NCBI GenBank assembly: GCA_937928085.1
Contig: CALFVU010000014.1
Coordinates: 1-64,000 of the forward strand
DNA: 64,000 bases
Direction: 5' to 3'
DNA from: an uncultured bacterium
GTDB lineage: Bacteria > Spirochaetota > Leptospiria > Leptospirales > Leptonemataceae
This document shows, one piece after another, positions 56,424-64,000 of the stretch. The number at the start of each line of letters is the position of its first letter. The stretch's first letter is position 1. The position numbers were made by a program, and so were the translations under genes. A model generated the notes under the pieces. It saw only the letters and a program-made list of their open reading frames with translations. It searched no databases and had not been told where the DNA came from.

Positions 56424-58556
56424 ATGATTTTAACTGGAATTTCTATTAACCAAACCCCATTAGACTGGATAGAAAACAAAAATAGGATTTTAGAAGCATT
56501 AGATTTTTATTCACAAACAAAAACTTACGAAAATCATCAATATCACCTTATACTTTTTCCAGAGTTATCCTTGTCAGGTTATGGTTGCGAAGATGGCTTT
56601 TTATTTTCTGATACAAAAAAACAATCTTTTTTAAGATTATTAGAAATCGTAAAATTTTCGAATAAAATTCCAAAAGCCCTTATCTTTTTAGGATTACCTT
56701 TTTATTATCGGGGGAGTATATTTAATTCAATGGCAATTGTTTACTCCGGAAACCTCTTAGCTATAATTCCTAAAACATACCTGGCTGGAGAAGAACTACA
56801 TTATGAACCCAGATGGTTTACACCCTACAAGAAAAATTTCTCCGAAATAGAATATGATTTCGAAAATCAAACTTATAGATTTCTTTTTGGAAAGGGAATT
56901 ATAGAATGTAATTCAATACGAATAGGAATAGAAATTTGCGAAGATGCATGGGTTAATCAACGACCTGGTTTAAACTATTACAATCTGGATTTAGATATTT
57001 TATTAAATCCCTCTGCATCACATTTTGGTTTTGGCAAGTGGAATACAAGAAAGCAAATTGCAATCTTTTCTTCTTTATATTATCACAGTTACTTTTTTTC
57101 TGTTAATTTATTGGGAAATGAAGCAGGAAAAGCGATTTATGATGGAGGTTTTTTATTTTCGAAAAATGGAAATTTACTCTACGAAGAACAAAGTTTTAGT
57201 TTTCATGATATCTTAATAAGAAGTTTTGAATTAGAATTTTCAGAACTAAGAAATCATAGAGATAAAATTTACTCACGAAGAAAAGAAAGAAAATTGAACC
57301 TAGACACTTTCATTTTAAAAATAGAACTAAAAAAAGAACTCAAAAAACCTTTGTTTCAGATAGAAATTCAAGAAAAAAAAGCGCATGAATTCAAAAATTG
57401 TATTCAATACCAACATATCGAGCCTTTTTTTTATGGAAAGAATGATTCAAAAGAAAATTCACATTTGATTGAATTTTTAGAAGTGGAAAGAATTGGTCTT
57501 TTTGATTATTTAAGAAAAACTCATAGTAAAGGTTATACAATTTCTTTATCAGGTGGGGCAGATTCTTCGACTGTTGCTATTTTAGTCTATCAGATGATTC
57601 GAAAAGGTATTTACGAATTAGGAATTAAGAATTTTCTTAGAAAACTTTCTCTTCAAATTCCTAAAGAAGAGAAAGAACAGATTGAACATTTAGATCCAGA
57701 AGAGCAAATACAATACTTATCCAAAAAAATCATATATACAATTTATCAAAAAACAAATCAGAATTCAGAAAAAACAAAAGAATTAGCAGAAGAATTATCA
57801 AAAGAAATTTATTCAACCCACTATACTATAAATATACAAAATCTTTTAGAAGAAAACCTCTCTCTGTTAGAAAAAGCATTACATACAAAATTTGACTGGC
57901 TAAATCATAACATAGCTTTACAAAACATACAAGCAAGGATTCGAAGTCCTATTGCCTGGTTTATAGCAAATATTTCGAATACAATTTTACTCTCTACATC
58001 AAATCGAAGCGAAGGAAGTGTAGGATATGCTACTATGGATGGAGATACTTCGGGTGGACTTGCTCCCATAGCAGGAGTAGATAAACCTTTTATATTAAAA
58101 TTTTTAGATTTTATTTCTCACTATAAAGACACTTATACCAAACCCATATCAACAGCAAAGAAAATTTTAGAACAACCTCCTTCTGCTGAGCTTTTACCTT
58201 TAGAACAGAACCAGACAGATGAAAAAGATCTTATGCCATATCCAATTTTGAATTTAATAGAAAAATTAGCAATTGAAAATTTACTTTCTCCAAAAGAAAT
58301 ATTAACAAAACTTTTAAGAATCCAAGAAGAAAAAGATTCGCTTTCTTTTTTAACAGAAAAAGATAAAAAAATTTTAAAACAATACAACAAAGAAGAATTA
58401 ACAAATATAATAAACAAATTTTTTGATTTATGGAATAAAAACCAATGGAAAAGAGAACGTTTTGCAACTAGCTTTCATATCGATACATACAATATTGATC
58501 CAAGAGGATGGTTTCGATTTCCCGTACTCTCTGGAAAACTGCAAATTTCAGAATAA
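56424..58556 (+). CDS. nadE: Glutamine-dependent NAD+ synthetase
   Basis: The enzyme amidates nicotinic acid adenine dinucleotide to NAD+. An N-terminal nitrilase-type glutaminase domain has the Glu-Lys-Cys triad (Glu47 in FPELSLSGYG, Lys117 in PKTYLAGEELHYEPRWF, Cys172 in IGIEICEDAW). The C-terminal synthetase domain has the P-loop SLSGGADSS near residue 380 and TSNRSE. The 710-residue length is usual for this fused form. It is transcribed with purS-purQ, linking two glutamine-using biosynthetic steps, and converges on a NAD-consuming sirtuin. Confidence 0.95.
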   Translation: MILTGISINQTPLDWIENKNRILEALDFYSQTKTYENHQYHLILFPELSLSGYGCEDGFLFSDTKKQSFLRLLEIVKFSNKIPKALIFLGLPFYYRGSIFNSMAIVYSGNLLAIIPKTYLAGEELHYEPRWFTPYKKNFSEIEYDFENQTYRFLFGKGIIECNSIRIGIEICEDAWVNQRPGLNYYNLDLDILLNPSASHFGFGKWNTRKQIAIFSSLYYHSYFFSVNLLGNEAGKAIYDGGFLFSKNGNLLYEEQSFSFHDILIRSFELEFSELRNHRDKIYSRRKERKLNLDTFILKIELKKELKKPLFQIEIQEKKAHEFKNCIQYQHIEPFFYGKNDSKENSHLIEFLEVERIGLFDYLRKTHSKGYTISLSGGADSSTVAILVYQMIRKGIYELGIKNFLRKLSLQIPKEEKEQIEHLDPEEQIQYLSKKIIYTIYQKTNQNSEKTKELAEELSKEIYSTHYTINIQNLLEENLSLLEKALHTKFDWLNHNIALQNIQARIRSPIAWFIANISNTILLSTSNRSEGSVGYATMDGDTSGGLAPIAGVDKPFILKFLDFISHYKDTYTKPISTAKKILEQPPSAELLPLEQNQTDEKDLMPYPILNLIEKLAIENLLSPKEILTKLLRIQEEKDSLSFLTEKDKKILKQYNKEELTNIINKFFDLWNKNQWKRERFATSFHIDTYNIDPRGWFRFPVLSGKLQISE

Positions 58557-58558
58557 GC

Positions 58559-59302
58559 TCATTTTAAAGAATTCTTCCATTCTCTCCACAAAACAGGCAA
58601 AGATTCTGCAGCTTTTTCTGGAATAAAAATATCAGCAAAAGATGTATACAAAGATCTTTCTATGTTCACTTCGACGATAAAAGAACCTTGTAGTTGTGCT
58701 TGTTTTACTAAGTATACAGGTACAAAAACTTGACCGGAGCTTCCTATTACAAAAATAACATCGCATTTATTGAAAAAACTCTGGACATTATTTAGAATTT
58801 TAACATCATAACTTTCCCCAAACCATAAAACATCAGGTCTAAGAAGATGCCCACATTTAGGACAAGCAGGTGGTATTTTTTCTATAGGAGTATTCAAAAA
58901 TTCTTTATAATCACAGTAGGTACATCTAGCTCTCCAAATATTTCCATGTAATTCTATTAAGTTTTTTGAGCCCGCTTTTTCGTGTAGTCCATCTACATTT
59001 TGTGTAACTAATAAAAAATTCTCAAAAAATTCTTCCATCTCTACAATTGAATTATGAGCTGGGTTCGGTTTTGCATTCTTAATGACTTGTCTTCTCATTT
59101 CGTACCATTCCCAAACTAAAACTGGATTCTTTTGAAAAGCATAAGGAGTTGCCAATTCCTCCGGTCTATAGTTTTTCCATAGTCCATCTTTTCCACGAAA
59201 CGTGGGAATACCACTTTCACTGGAAATTCCAGAACCTGTTAATACACCAATATAATTAACATTCTTAGGAAGTTTTTGAATAATTGTATATATATCAATC
59301 AT
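58559..59302 (-). CDS. cobB: Class III sirtuin, NAD-dependent protein deacylase
   Basis: This Sir2 enzyme removes acyl groups from lysines using NAD+. The sequence shows GSGISSESGIPTFRG, TQNVDGLHEKAG, HGNIW, the structural zinc cysteines CTYC and CPKC, and VIGSSGQV. Tyr67 and Arg70 in EWYEMRRQ form the YxxR motif of SIRT5/CobB enzymes that accept succinyl and malonyl groups. A target may be acetylated Acs (44857), as in other bacteria. It is followed two bases later by dedA. Confidence 0.92.
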   Translation of the reverse strand: MIDIYTIIQKLPKNVNYIGVLTGSGISSESGIPTFRGKDGLWKNYRPEELATPYAFQKNPVLVWEWYEMRRQVIKNAKPNPAHNSIVEMEEFFENFLLVTQNVDGLHEKAGSKNLIELHGNIWRARCTYCDYKEFLNTPIEKIPPACPKCGHLLRPDVLWFGESYDVKILNNVQSFFNKCDVIFVIGSSGQVFVPVYLVKQAQLQGSFIVEVNIERSLYTSFADIFIPEKAAESLPVLWREWKNSLK

Positions 59303-59304
59303 AT

Positions 59305-59937
59305 CTATTTATTTTTTTTATAAATATAATATATAAAAAAAATTAATAATAAAAGAATAAAAAGCCCAATTGTATAATTATAAATTTTTAGCCATTCTAA
59401 AGCCTTTTTCCAATGATCCGCTAAAATATAGCCAGCCCAAAATAATATTCCATTCCAGATTACAATAGCAATAAAAAAAGCAAATGTAAAAACAAAAATA
59501 TTCATTCTTGTGATACCTGCAATGATACTTACAAAATATCGTATACCTGCAGAAAATCGAGAAAATACAACAAACCAAAATCCCCATTTTCTAAACAAAA
59601 TTTCTGTCTTTTGTTTTTGTTCTTCCGAAATAAGACTTTCTAATAAATTTTTTAAAACTTGAATTCGTACTTTTTGATGAAATTTGTGTGCGAATTGTAA
59701 AATTTTTTCTCCTAAAAAATACATCAAATATGCACCTAAAATATTTCCTATAGTAGTTACGAAAAAGGTCCAAAAAGGATCTAAAATTTTATAGTAAAAC
59801 AAAAAACCACTAAATACAATAAATGTATCACCTGGCCATGGGGGGAATACATTTTCTATGAATGTAGAGATAATCAAAAATACATAAATCCAAAATGGAT
59901 TGAGAGCTGATAAGAAATTTAATAAATCTTCTACCAT
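59305..59937 (-). CDS. DedA-family membrane protein
   Basis: This SNARE-associated (VTT) domain membrane protein of about 210 residues has FIENVFPPWPGDTFIVFSGFL, SRFSAGIRYFVSIIAGITRMN and several membrane helices. The two re-entrant motifs with the F/Y-xxR-xx-P/G patterns are typical of DedA. DedA proteins are linked to undecaprenyl phosphate recycling and proton-dependent envelope functions. It lies two bases upstream of cobB in the same operon and after the ferredoxin gene. Confidence 0.85.
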   Translation of the reverse strand: MVEDLLNFLSALNPFWIYVFLIISTFIENVFPPWPGDTFIVFSGFLFYYKILDPFWTFFVTTIGNILGAYLMYFLGEKILQFAHKFHQKVRIQVLKNLLESLISEEQKQKTEILFRKWGFWFVVFSRFSAGIRYFVSIIAGITRMNIFVFTFAFFIAIVIWNGILFWAGYILADHWKKALEWLKIYNYTIGLFILLLLIFFIYYIYKKNK

Positions 59938-59978
59938 GTTTAATTTTTTACAAAATTTTTAATATATTTTTAATGATT

Positions 59979-60614
59979 TTAATCAATTTGTATCTCTATA
60001 GCATTTTCCGGACAATGTTTTTTACAAACACCACAACCAACACAATTAGCCTGAATTTCAGGAACTTTATTTTTTAGAGAAATGGCATCTTCAACAGGGC
60101 AATTTTCAAAACATTTAGTACAATTTAATTTTCTTTTTTTTGAATTAACTAAAGATACATTCAAGCATTTTTCTTTATGGATTACTGCTTTGCCAAAATA
60201 CGGTAATTCATCTGGATGTAAAGGTAAAAGAGCTTTTGTTTCGCAAGCTTGAATACAAGGGTAATCTTCGCATAAATAGCATGGTCTAAAATTCACATCC
60301 ACAATAGGACCTTCAATTTCTGGAATGCGAAAAATTGTAGAATAAGTACAAGCCACAATACAATCTCCGCAAGAATTGCAAAGTTGTAAAAAAATATCAG
60401 GTTCTTGAGCTCCTGGAGGTCTTAAAAGATTTAATTGTATTTCTTTTTTTAATTCAGCTTTTTTTTCTTTTTGCTCTTCTTGATAAAAAGCAAAAGGTTC
60501 AAGAGCATTGATTATACTTTGAAGTTTTGTATCAATAAAATTTCCTATTGGTGTATTATACAATTCTTTTACAATCTCTTTAACTCCATCTTTAAAAAAT
60601 TGTTTTCTATCCAT
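59979..60614 (-). CDS. Multi-cluster 4Fe-4S ferredoxin-type protein (MauM/NapG-like)
   Basis: The 211-residue protein contains four CxxCxxCxxxC or related cluster motifs: CNSCGDCIVACTY, CYLCEDYPCIQACE, CTKCFENCP and CVGCGVCKKHCPENA. A preceding RPPGA motif is found in MauM/NapG-type periplasmic ferredoxins. No Tat signal (RRxFF-like MDRKQFF is not a full motif) is certain. It probably carries electrons for a respiratory oxidoreductase; the partner is not in the window. It is the first gene of the operon with dedA and cobB. Confidence 0.85.
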   Translation of the reverse strand: MDRKQFFKDGVKEIVKELYNTPIGNFIDTKLQSIINALEPFAFYQEEQKEKKAELKKEIQLNLLRPPGAQEPDIFLQLCNSCGDCIVACTYSTIFRIPEIEGPIVDVNFRPCYLCEDYPCIQACETKALLPLHPDELPYFGKAVIHKEKCLNVSLVNSKKRKLNCTKCFENCPVEDAISLKNKVPEIQANCVGCGVCKKHCPENAIEIQID

Positions 60615-60768
60615 ACTTTGTTTTTGATTATTTCTATTTTATAGAAAAATCCTTCAAGTAAAAAATAATATATAAAACATAAATGATTCTTTATTACTAA
60701 AATAAAACAAAATTTTAACAAACGAAAAAATAATTGATTTTTTTAAAATCTAAATTTTTGACTAAATC

Positions 60769-62727
60769 ATGTTCAATAATTACTACCTAAGTTTTCCTTT
60801 AAAAATGGCATTACTTTTTTCTTTAATTAGCTTTATTGTATCAGCTCCTATTCTTTATTTTTTATATAATGTATCTTATGATTTAGTGCTTATTTCTCTT
60901 CAAAATCGCATTAAAGACTTGGGGAAAGCAGGTTTACTTTTATTTTCAGAAGAAGAAATCAATTTTTTAATAAAACTAGATGAAGAGATGAATAAAAAAA
61001 TACAAAATTTATCAGAAGAAGATATTAAAGAAATAACAGAAATAAAAGAAGGAGACACATATGATATTCTCAGCGAGAAAGAAAACGAAGAAATTTATAA
61101 TAGTGAAGAATACCAAAAGGTGATTCAAATCTTAAGAAAAATCAAAGCATCCAGTGCTCCCAATCCTATCCTTTTAAAATATTATAATCAAAAATTTTAT
61201 CAAGCGAACAATAAGCCTTTTTTAAGATTTGTATATATTTTAGCTCCTATACCTAAGTTCCCGGAATATCATCTTTTTAAATTTCTTGCAGATTCTGATA
61301 TGGAAGAAGAGGACCTAAATAACAACGGAATCATTGATATAGACGAAACAGGCATGACGATTTCTACGATTTTTAATGTAAAACATCTTATTATAAGAAA
61401 TTCTTTTTTAGAAAAAAAAATTTTATGCGATGATAAATATTATTCGGATCAGTGGGGGGTTTGGCTTTCTTGTTATATACCAATGTTTGATAAAAATGAG
61501 AATCCTATTGGTATTTTAGGGCTTGATTTAGATGTAAAATCAGAAAATAATAAATTAAACCAACTTAAAAATTTATTAGTAGTTTTATTAATTGTCTTAG
61601 CTTTTGGAATTGGTTTTTTATCATATATTTTATCTAAAATTATCTCCCAACCTATCATAAAGCTTTCAAAAGCAAGTATTGAAGTTTCGAATAAAAACTT
61701 CGATATAGAACTACCTATTCGATCTAAAGATGAAATTGGAATATTAACAAAAAATTTTAATAATATGGTAAAAGAAATCAAAGAATATTCTCTACATTTA
61801 GAGGATCTAGTAGCTAAAAGAACCAAAGAACTTCAAGAATCTTTAGAAATTATACAAAAACTAAAAACATTACAAGACGGAGATTATTTTTTAATGAGTT
61901 TACTTATTGATCCCTTAATCAAAAACCTAAATAAAAGTGAAGTTATTAAAACAGATATTTTTATAAAACAAAAAAAAGAATTTGAATTTAAGGGCAAAAA
62001 AAGAGAAATCGGTGGAGATTTGTGCATAACAGGAAACCTTAGATTTAGAAATAAATCTCAAGAAATCGAACGATGGGTTTTCTTTTTTAATGGGGATGCA
62101 ATGGGAAAATCTTCTCAGGGTGCAGGTGGTGTTTTAGTAATGGGAGCATTACTAAATGCAATTTTAGCAAGATCCGCTGCTAAAGATAGAATTTTAGAAA
62201 TTGAACCCTTACAATGGTTACAAGCTATTTGTTTCGAAATTCAAAAAATTTTTCTTAAGTTCGATGGACATATGTTATTTTCAGGCGCTATGGGAATTTT
62301 GTCAGAGAATACAGGGCAGATGTACTATGCAAATTTTGAACATCCAAAAACAATTTTACTAAGAAACCAAAAAGCAAGTTTTATAGAAGAAAGTCCAGAT
62401 CTTATTAATTATAAGTTTGGTTTTCCTATAGCAAACAAATTAAAAATAATCTCTTTTTTCTTACAACCAAATGATATTTTAATCCTTGGTTCAGATGGAA
62501 GAGAAGATATCATTCTAAACGATACCAACGAAATGAATAGAGATGAAAATTACATTTTACCTATTGTAGAAGAATCTAAAGGAGATTTAGAAAAAATTTA
62601 TAATTTTATTTTACAAAAAGGAAGCTTAACAGATGACATTAGTCTTTTAAAAGTACATTTTATAAATAAAAAATTGCTATTTAAAGAAAAACACGAAAGT
62701 CATAATGATATTAGTCTTCAAAAATAA
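60769..62727 (+). CDS. Transmembrane SpoIIE-type (PP2C) phosphatase with HAMP and EF-hand loop
   Basis: Two membrane segments (residues about 13-33 and 263-284) flank a periplasmic sensor domain of about 230 residues. This sensor contains an EF-hand loop, DLNNNGIIDIDE (residues 182-193). A HAMP region, a coiled linker and a SpoIIE PP2C-type catalytic domain follow, with metal sites in GDAMGKSS, SDGRED and LTDDIS. This class dephosphorylates STAS anti-sigma antagonists such as the one at 9916. Calcium could be a signal, but that is inference. The start is an ATG at 60769. Confidence 0.85.
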   Translation: MFNNYYLSFPLKMALLFSLISFIVSAPILYFLYNVSYDLVLISLQNRIKDLGKAGLLLFSEEEINFLIKLDEEMNKKIQNLSEEDIKEITEIKEGDTYDILSEKENEEIYNSEEYQKVIQILRKIKASSAPNPILLKYYNQKFYQANNKPFLRFVYILAPIPKFPEYHLFKFLADSDMEEEDLNNNGIIDIDETGMTISTIFNVKHLIIRNSFLEKKILCDDKYYSDQWGVWLSCYIPMFDKNENPIGILGLDLDVKSENNKLNQLKNLLVVLLIVLAFGIGFLSYILSKIISQPIIKLSKASIEVSNKNFDIELPIRSKDEIGILTKNFNNMVKEIKEYSLHLEDLVAKRTKELQESLEIIQKLKTLQDGDYFLMSLLIDPLIKNLNKSEVIKTDIFIKQKKEFEFKGKKREIGGDLCITGNLRFRNKSQEIERWVFFFNGDAMGKSSQGAGGVLVMGALLNAILARSAAKDRILEIEPLQWLQAICFEIQKIFLKFDGHMLFSGAMGILSENTGQMYYANFEHPKTILLRNQKASFIEESPDLINYKFGFPIANKLKIISFFLQPNDILILGSDGREDIILNDTNEMNRDENYILPIVEESKGDLEKIYNFILQKGSLTDDISLLKVHFINKKLLFKEKHESHNDISLQK

Positions 62728-62771
62728 AGATTTGACTTTGATTCAAAACAAAATTGATTTATTCTAGCTTT

Positions 62772-63296
62772 ATGGATTTCAATAGCATTATTATAATTTC
62801 TCAAATCATAACTGTATTTTTCGGATTTCTTGACGTGATTATCCATCTAAATACAAGAATTAATAATGTATATCTTTTCGTAAAAAAACAGTTCGAAAAT
62901 CTTGAACAAAGATTTGAAACAATTCAACAAAGACTAGACAAAATCGAACAACGATTCGATCAAATCGAACAAAAATTAGACATCACCGAACAAAAATCTG
63001 ATAAAACCGAAGAAAAACTTGAAAGAATAGATCAAAAATTAGAAAAAGCAGACCAAAAACTCGAAAAAAATGATCAAAGGATAAGTGAAATAGAAAAATA
63101 TTTCGATATCAAAATTAAAGAACTAAGGCATGAAATCTTTCAATATATTTATGAATTAAAAGACGTAATAAAGAATTTAAGAATAGAAATCTATAAACAA
63201 CTGGTTGACATCAAAATTAAGATCCAAACATTGAACCAAGATATTAAAGATATTTTAAAAATACTAGCAAAAGAAGAATTGAAAAAAATAATATGA
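62772..63296 (+). CDS. Membrane-anchored heptad-repeat coiled-coil protein
   Basis: An N-terminal membrane helix (residues about 5-21) is followed by about ten near-exact seven-residue repeats of the pattern IEQRFDx. A second coiled coil follows with IKELRHEIFQYIYELKDVIKNL. Position 62772 (ATG) is used as start; the frame is open to a TTG at 62754. Such proteins span or tether by coiled coils; function unknown. The stop overlaps the next gene's start (ATGA), so it is translated with the YihY-family protein. Confidence 0.8.
   Translation: MDFNSIIIISQIITVFFGFLDVIIHLNTRINNVYLFVKKQFENLEQRFETIQQRLDKIEQRFDQIEQKLDITEQKSDKTEEKLERIDQKLEKADQKLEKNDQRISEIEKYFDIKIKELRHEIFQYIYELKDVIKNLRIEIYKQLVDIKIKIQTLNQDIKDILKILAKEELKKII
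62890..63090 (+). repeat. Tandem 21-base repeats encoding heptads
   Basis: About ten copies of a degenerate 21-base unit (variants of ATCGAACAACGATTCGATCAA-like sequence, written here in part) encode the heptads. Copies differ by a few substitutions, chiefly at third positions. Such arrays can grow or shrink by slippage, changing coiled-coil length in steps of seven residues. Confidence 0.7.
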
Positions 63297-64000
63297 ATTT
63301 ACTAATTAAATTTATAAATCTTATTTATACTGCTTTTCTTAACTTTACAAAAGATAAAATGATTACAAAATCAAATTCGATTGCATATTCGATTGTGATT
63401 GCAATTATTCCTTTATTGACTGTTTTAATTCGAATAGCAAATCTCAATCAAAGAGAATTAATTGAATATATAACTCGATTTTTTGCTATTTACGGAATCA
63501 CAGGTGTTCAACCTGTTTTAGATATTATTCAAGACATTTTAAGTAGAGCAAATACAATTAGTGGCATAGGATTTTTATTTTTAATTTATGCAATTTTAAA
63601 AATTTTTCAAGATTTAGAAGAAATTGCAAATCAAGTTTTTGAAGTAGAATCTCGAGGATTTTTAATTCGAACTTCTGTTTATACAAGTTGGATGATATTT
63701 TTACCCATTATTATTCTATTTATGATAGATTTTTCTAGGAAAGTTGAGGATTTCTTAAAACCACCCGATTACATTGAAATAAAAAAAAATAACAAAAACT
63801 TCTTTTTATTAAGAGAAGACATGTTGATTGAAATCTATAATTCTAACTTCGAAAAAGAAGCCTTGATTGATTTTCTTACGAAAGTAGATTTTTTATCTTT
63901 AAACAGAAAAATAATTATCAATCAAGAGCCTTTGGATTTTGATCTTACGGGAAATGCAGTAAAAACATTTTTAAAAAAACCTAAAAGAATTGAAGTTTCT
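63293..64000 (+). CDS. YihY/BrkB-family inner membrane protein, truncated by the window end
   Basis: The open frame begins at an ATG overlapping the upstream stop and continues past the window end (236 codons seen). The first half matches the YihY family: MITKSNSIAYSIVIAIIPLLTVLIR, IGFLFLIYAILKIFQDLEEIANQVFEVE and SWMIFLPIIILFMI. It was formerly called ribonuclease BN, but tRNA-processing activity is not supported for this family. The membrane-helix count cannot be completed from this fragment. The upstream coiled-coil protein is probably its partner. Confidence 0.8.
   Translation, partial: MNLLIKFINLIYTAFLNFTKDKMITKSNSIAYSIVIAIIPLLTVLIRIANLNQRELIEYITRFFAIYGITGVQPVLDIIQDILSRANTISGIGFLFLIYAILKIFQDLEEIANQVFEVESRGFLIRTSVYTSWMIFLPIIILFMIDFSRKVEDFLKPPDYIEIKKNNKNFFLLREDMLIEIYNSNFEKEALIDFLTKVDFLSLNRKIIINQEPLDFDLTGNAVKTFLKKPKRIEVS

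Noticed and set aside
62890-63090. Regular 21-base repeats as a CRISPR-like array
   Set aside because: The units are in frame, encode heptads, have no unique spacers and no cas genes nearby.

Overview
The window is a stretch of A+T-rich bacterial chromosome (roughly three quarters A+T by eye). It is densely packed with genes on both strands. It most likely comes from a spirochaete of the Leptospirales or a close relative. The main evidence is a core flagellin of the periplasmic FlaB type (49850-50695) next to a FliN motor-switch protein. Supporting evidence is a probable DUF1564-like protein, several small spirochaete-style lipoproteins, a SpoIIE/HAMP phosphatase and a STAS anti-sigma antagonist. 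No rRNA, tRNA, CRISPR array, intact insertion sequence or prophage was seen.

Layout. 0.2-5 kb: a small membrane protein, gyrA, a PIN/TRAM membrane protein and a CarD regulator. 5-10 kb: a rhodanese, an overlapping M23 peptidase/HAD phosphatase/rsmI operon and an M20 peptidase. 10-18 kb: a STAS protein with a LysM lipoprotein, a terminator, then a Cus-type Cu(I)/Ag(I) RND efflux operon (small secreted protein, cusC, cusB, cusA). 18-23 kb: the rimP-nusA-infB-rbfA translation operon. 23-28.5 kb: a SRPBCC protein, a gene-poor patch with a promoter-equipped micro-ORF, a ROK sugar kinase, a DUF1564-like protein, a lone AmmeMemoRadiSam-type radical SAM enzyme, RppH and a lone DppD/OppD ATPase. 28.5-44.8 kb: a polysaccharide-initiating sugar transferase with a T14 tract in front of its start, NAD(P)HX repair, a CaiB-type enzyme, hfq-SPFH-manC, DJ-1, folE2, and several envelope proteins of unknown function. 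44.8-51.4 kb: acs, a BtuF-like protein, cobA, exonuclease III, flaB and fliN. 51.4-55.4 kb: fructose-bisphosphate aldolase with a nucleotidyltransferase plus small-partner cassette behind it, a decayed intergenic region and a GPH sugar transporter. 55.5-64 kb: purS-purQ-nadE converging on sirtuin-dedA-ferredoxin, then a SpoIIE phosphatase with an EF-hand loop, a heptad-repeat coiled-coil protein and a truncated YihY-family protein.

How the genes work together. Most of the content is housekeeping: translation initiation and ribosome maturation, DNA topology and repair, purine, folate and NAD metabolism, acetate activation, and envelope building. Two groups look regulated. The Cus operon is a complete tripartite monovalent-metal pump. 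The flaB leader can fold into two short hairpins, each showing GGA in its loop, one of them covering the ribosome binding site; this is the architecture of CsrA-controlled flagellin mRNAs.

The most interesting candidates for follow-up are the flaB leader, the nucleotidyltransferase cassette, the T14 tract, the 26-residue micro-ORF, and intrinsic terminators placed directly against the next start codon. All identities come from reading motifs and lengths; no database search was run.
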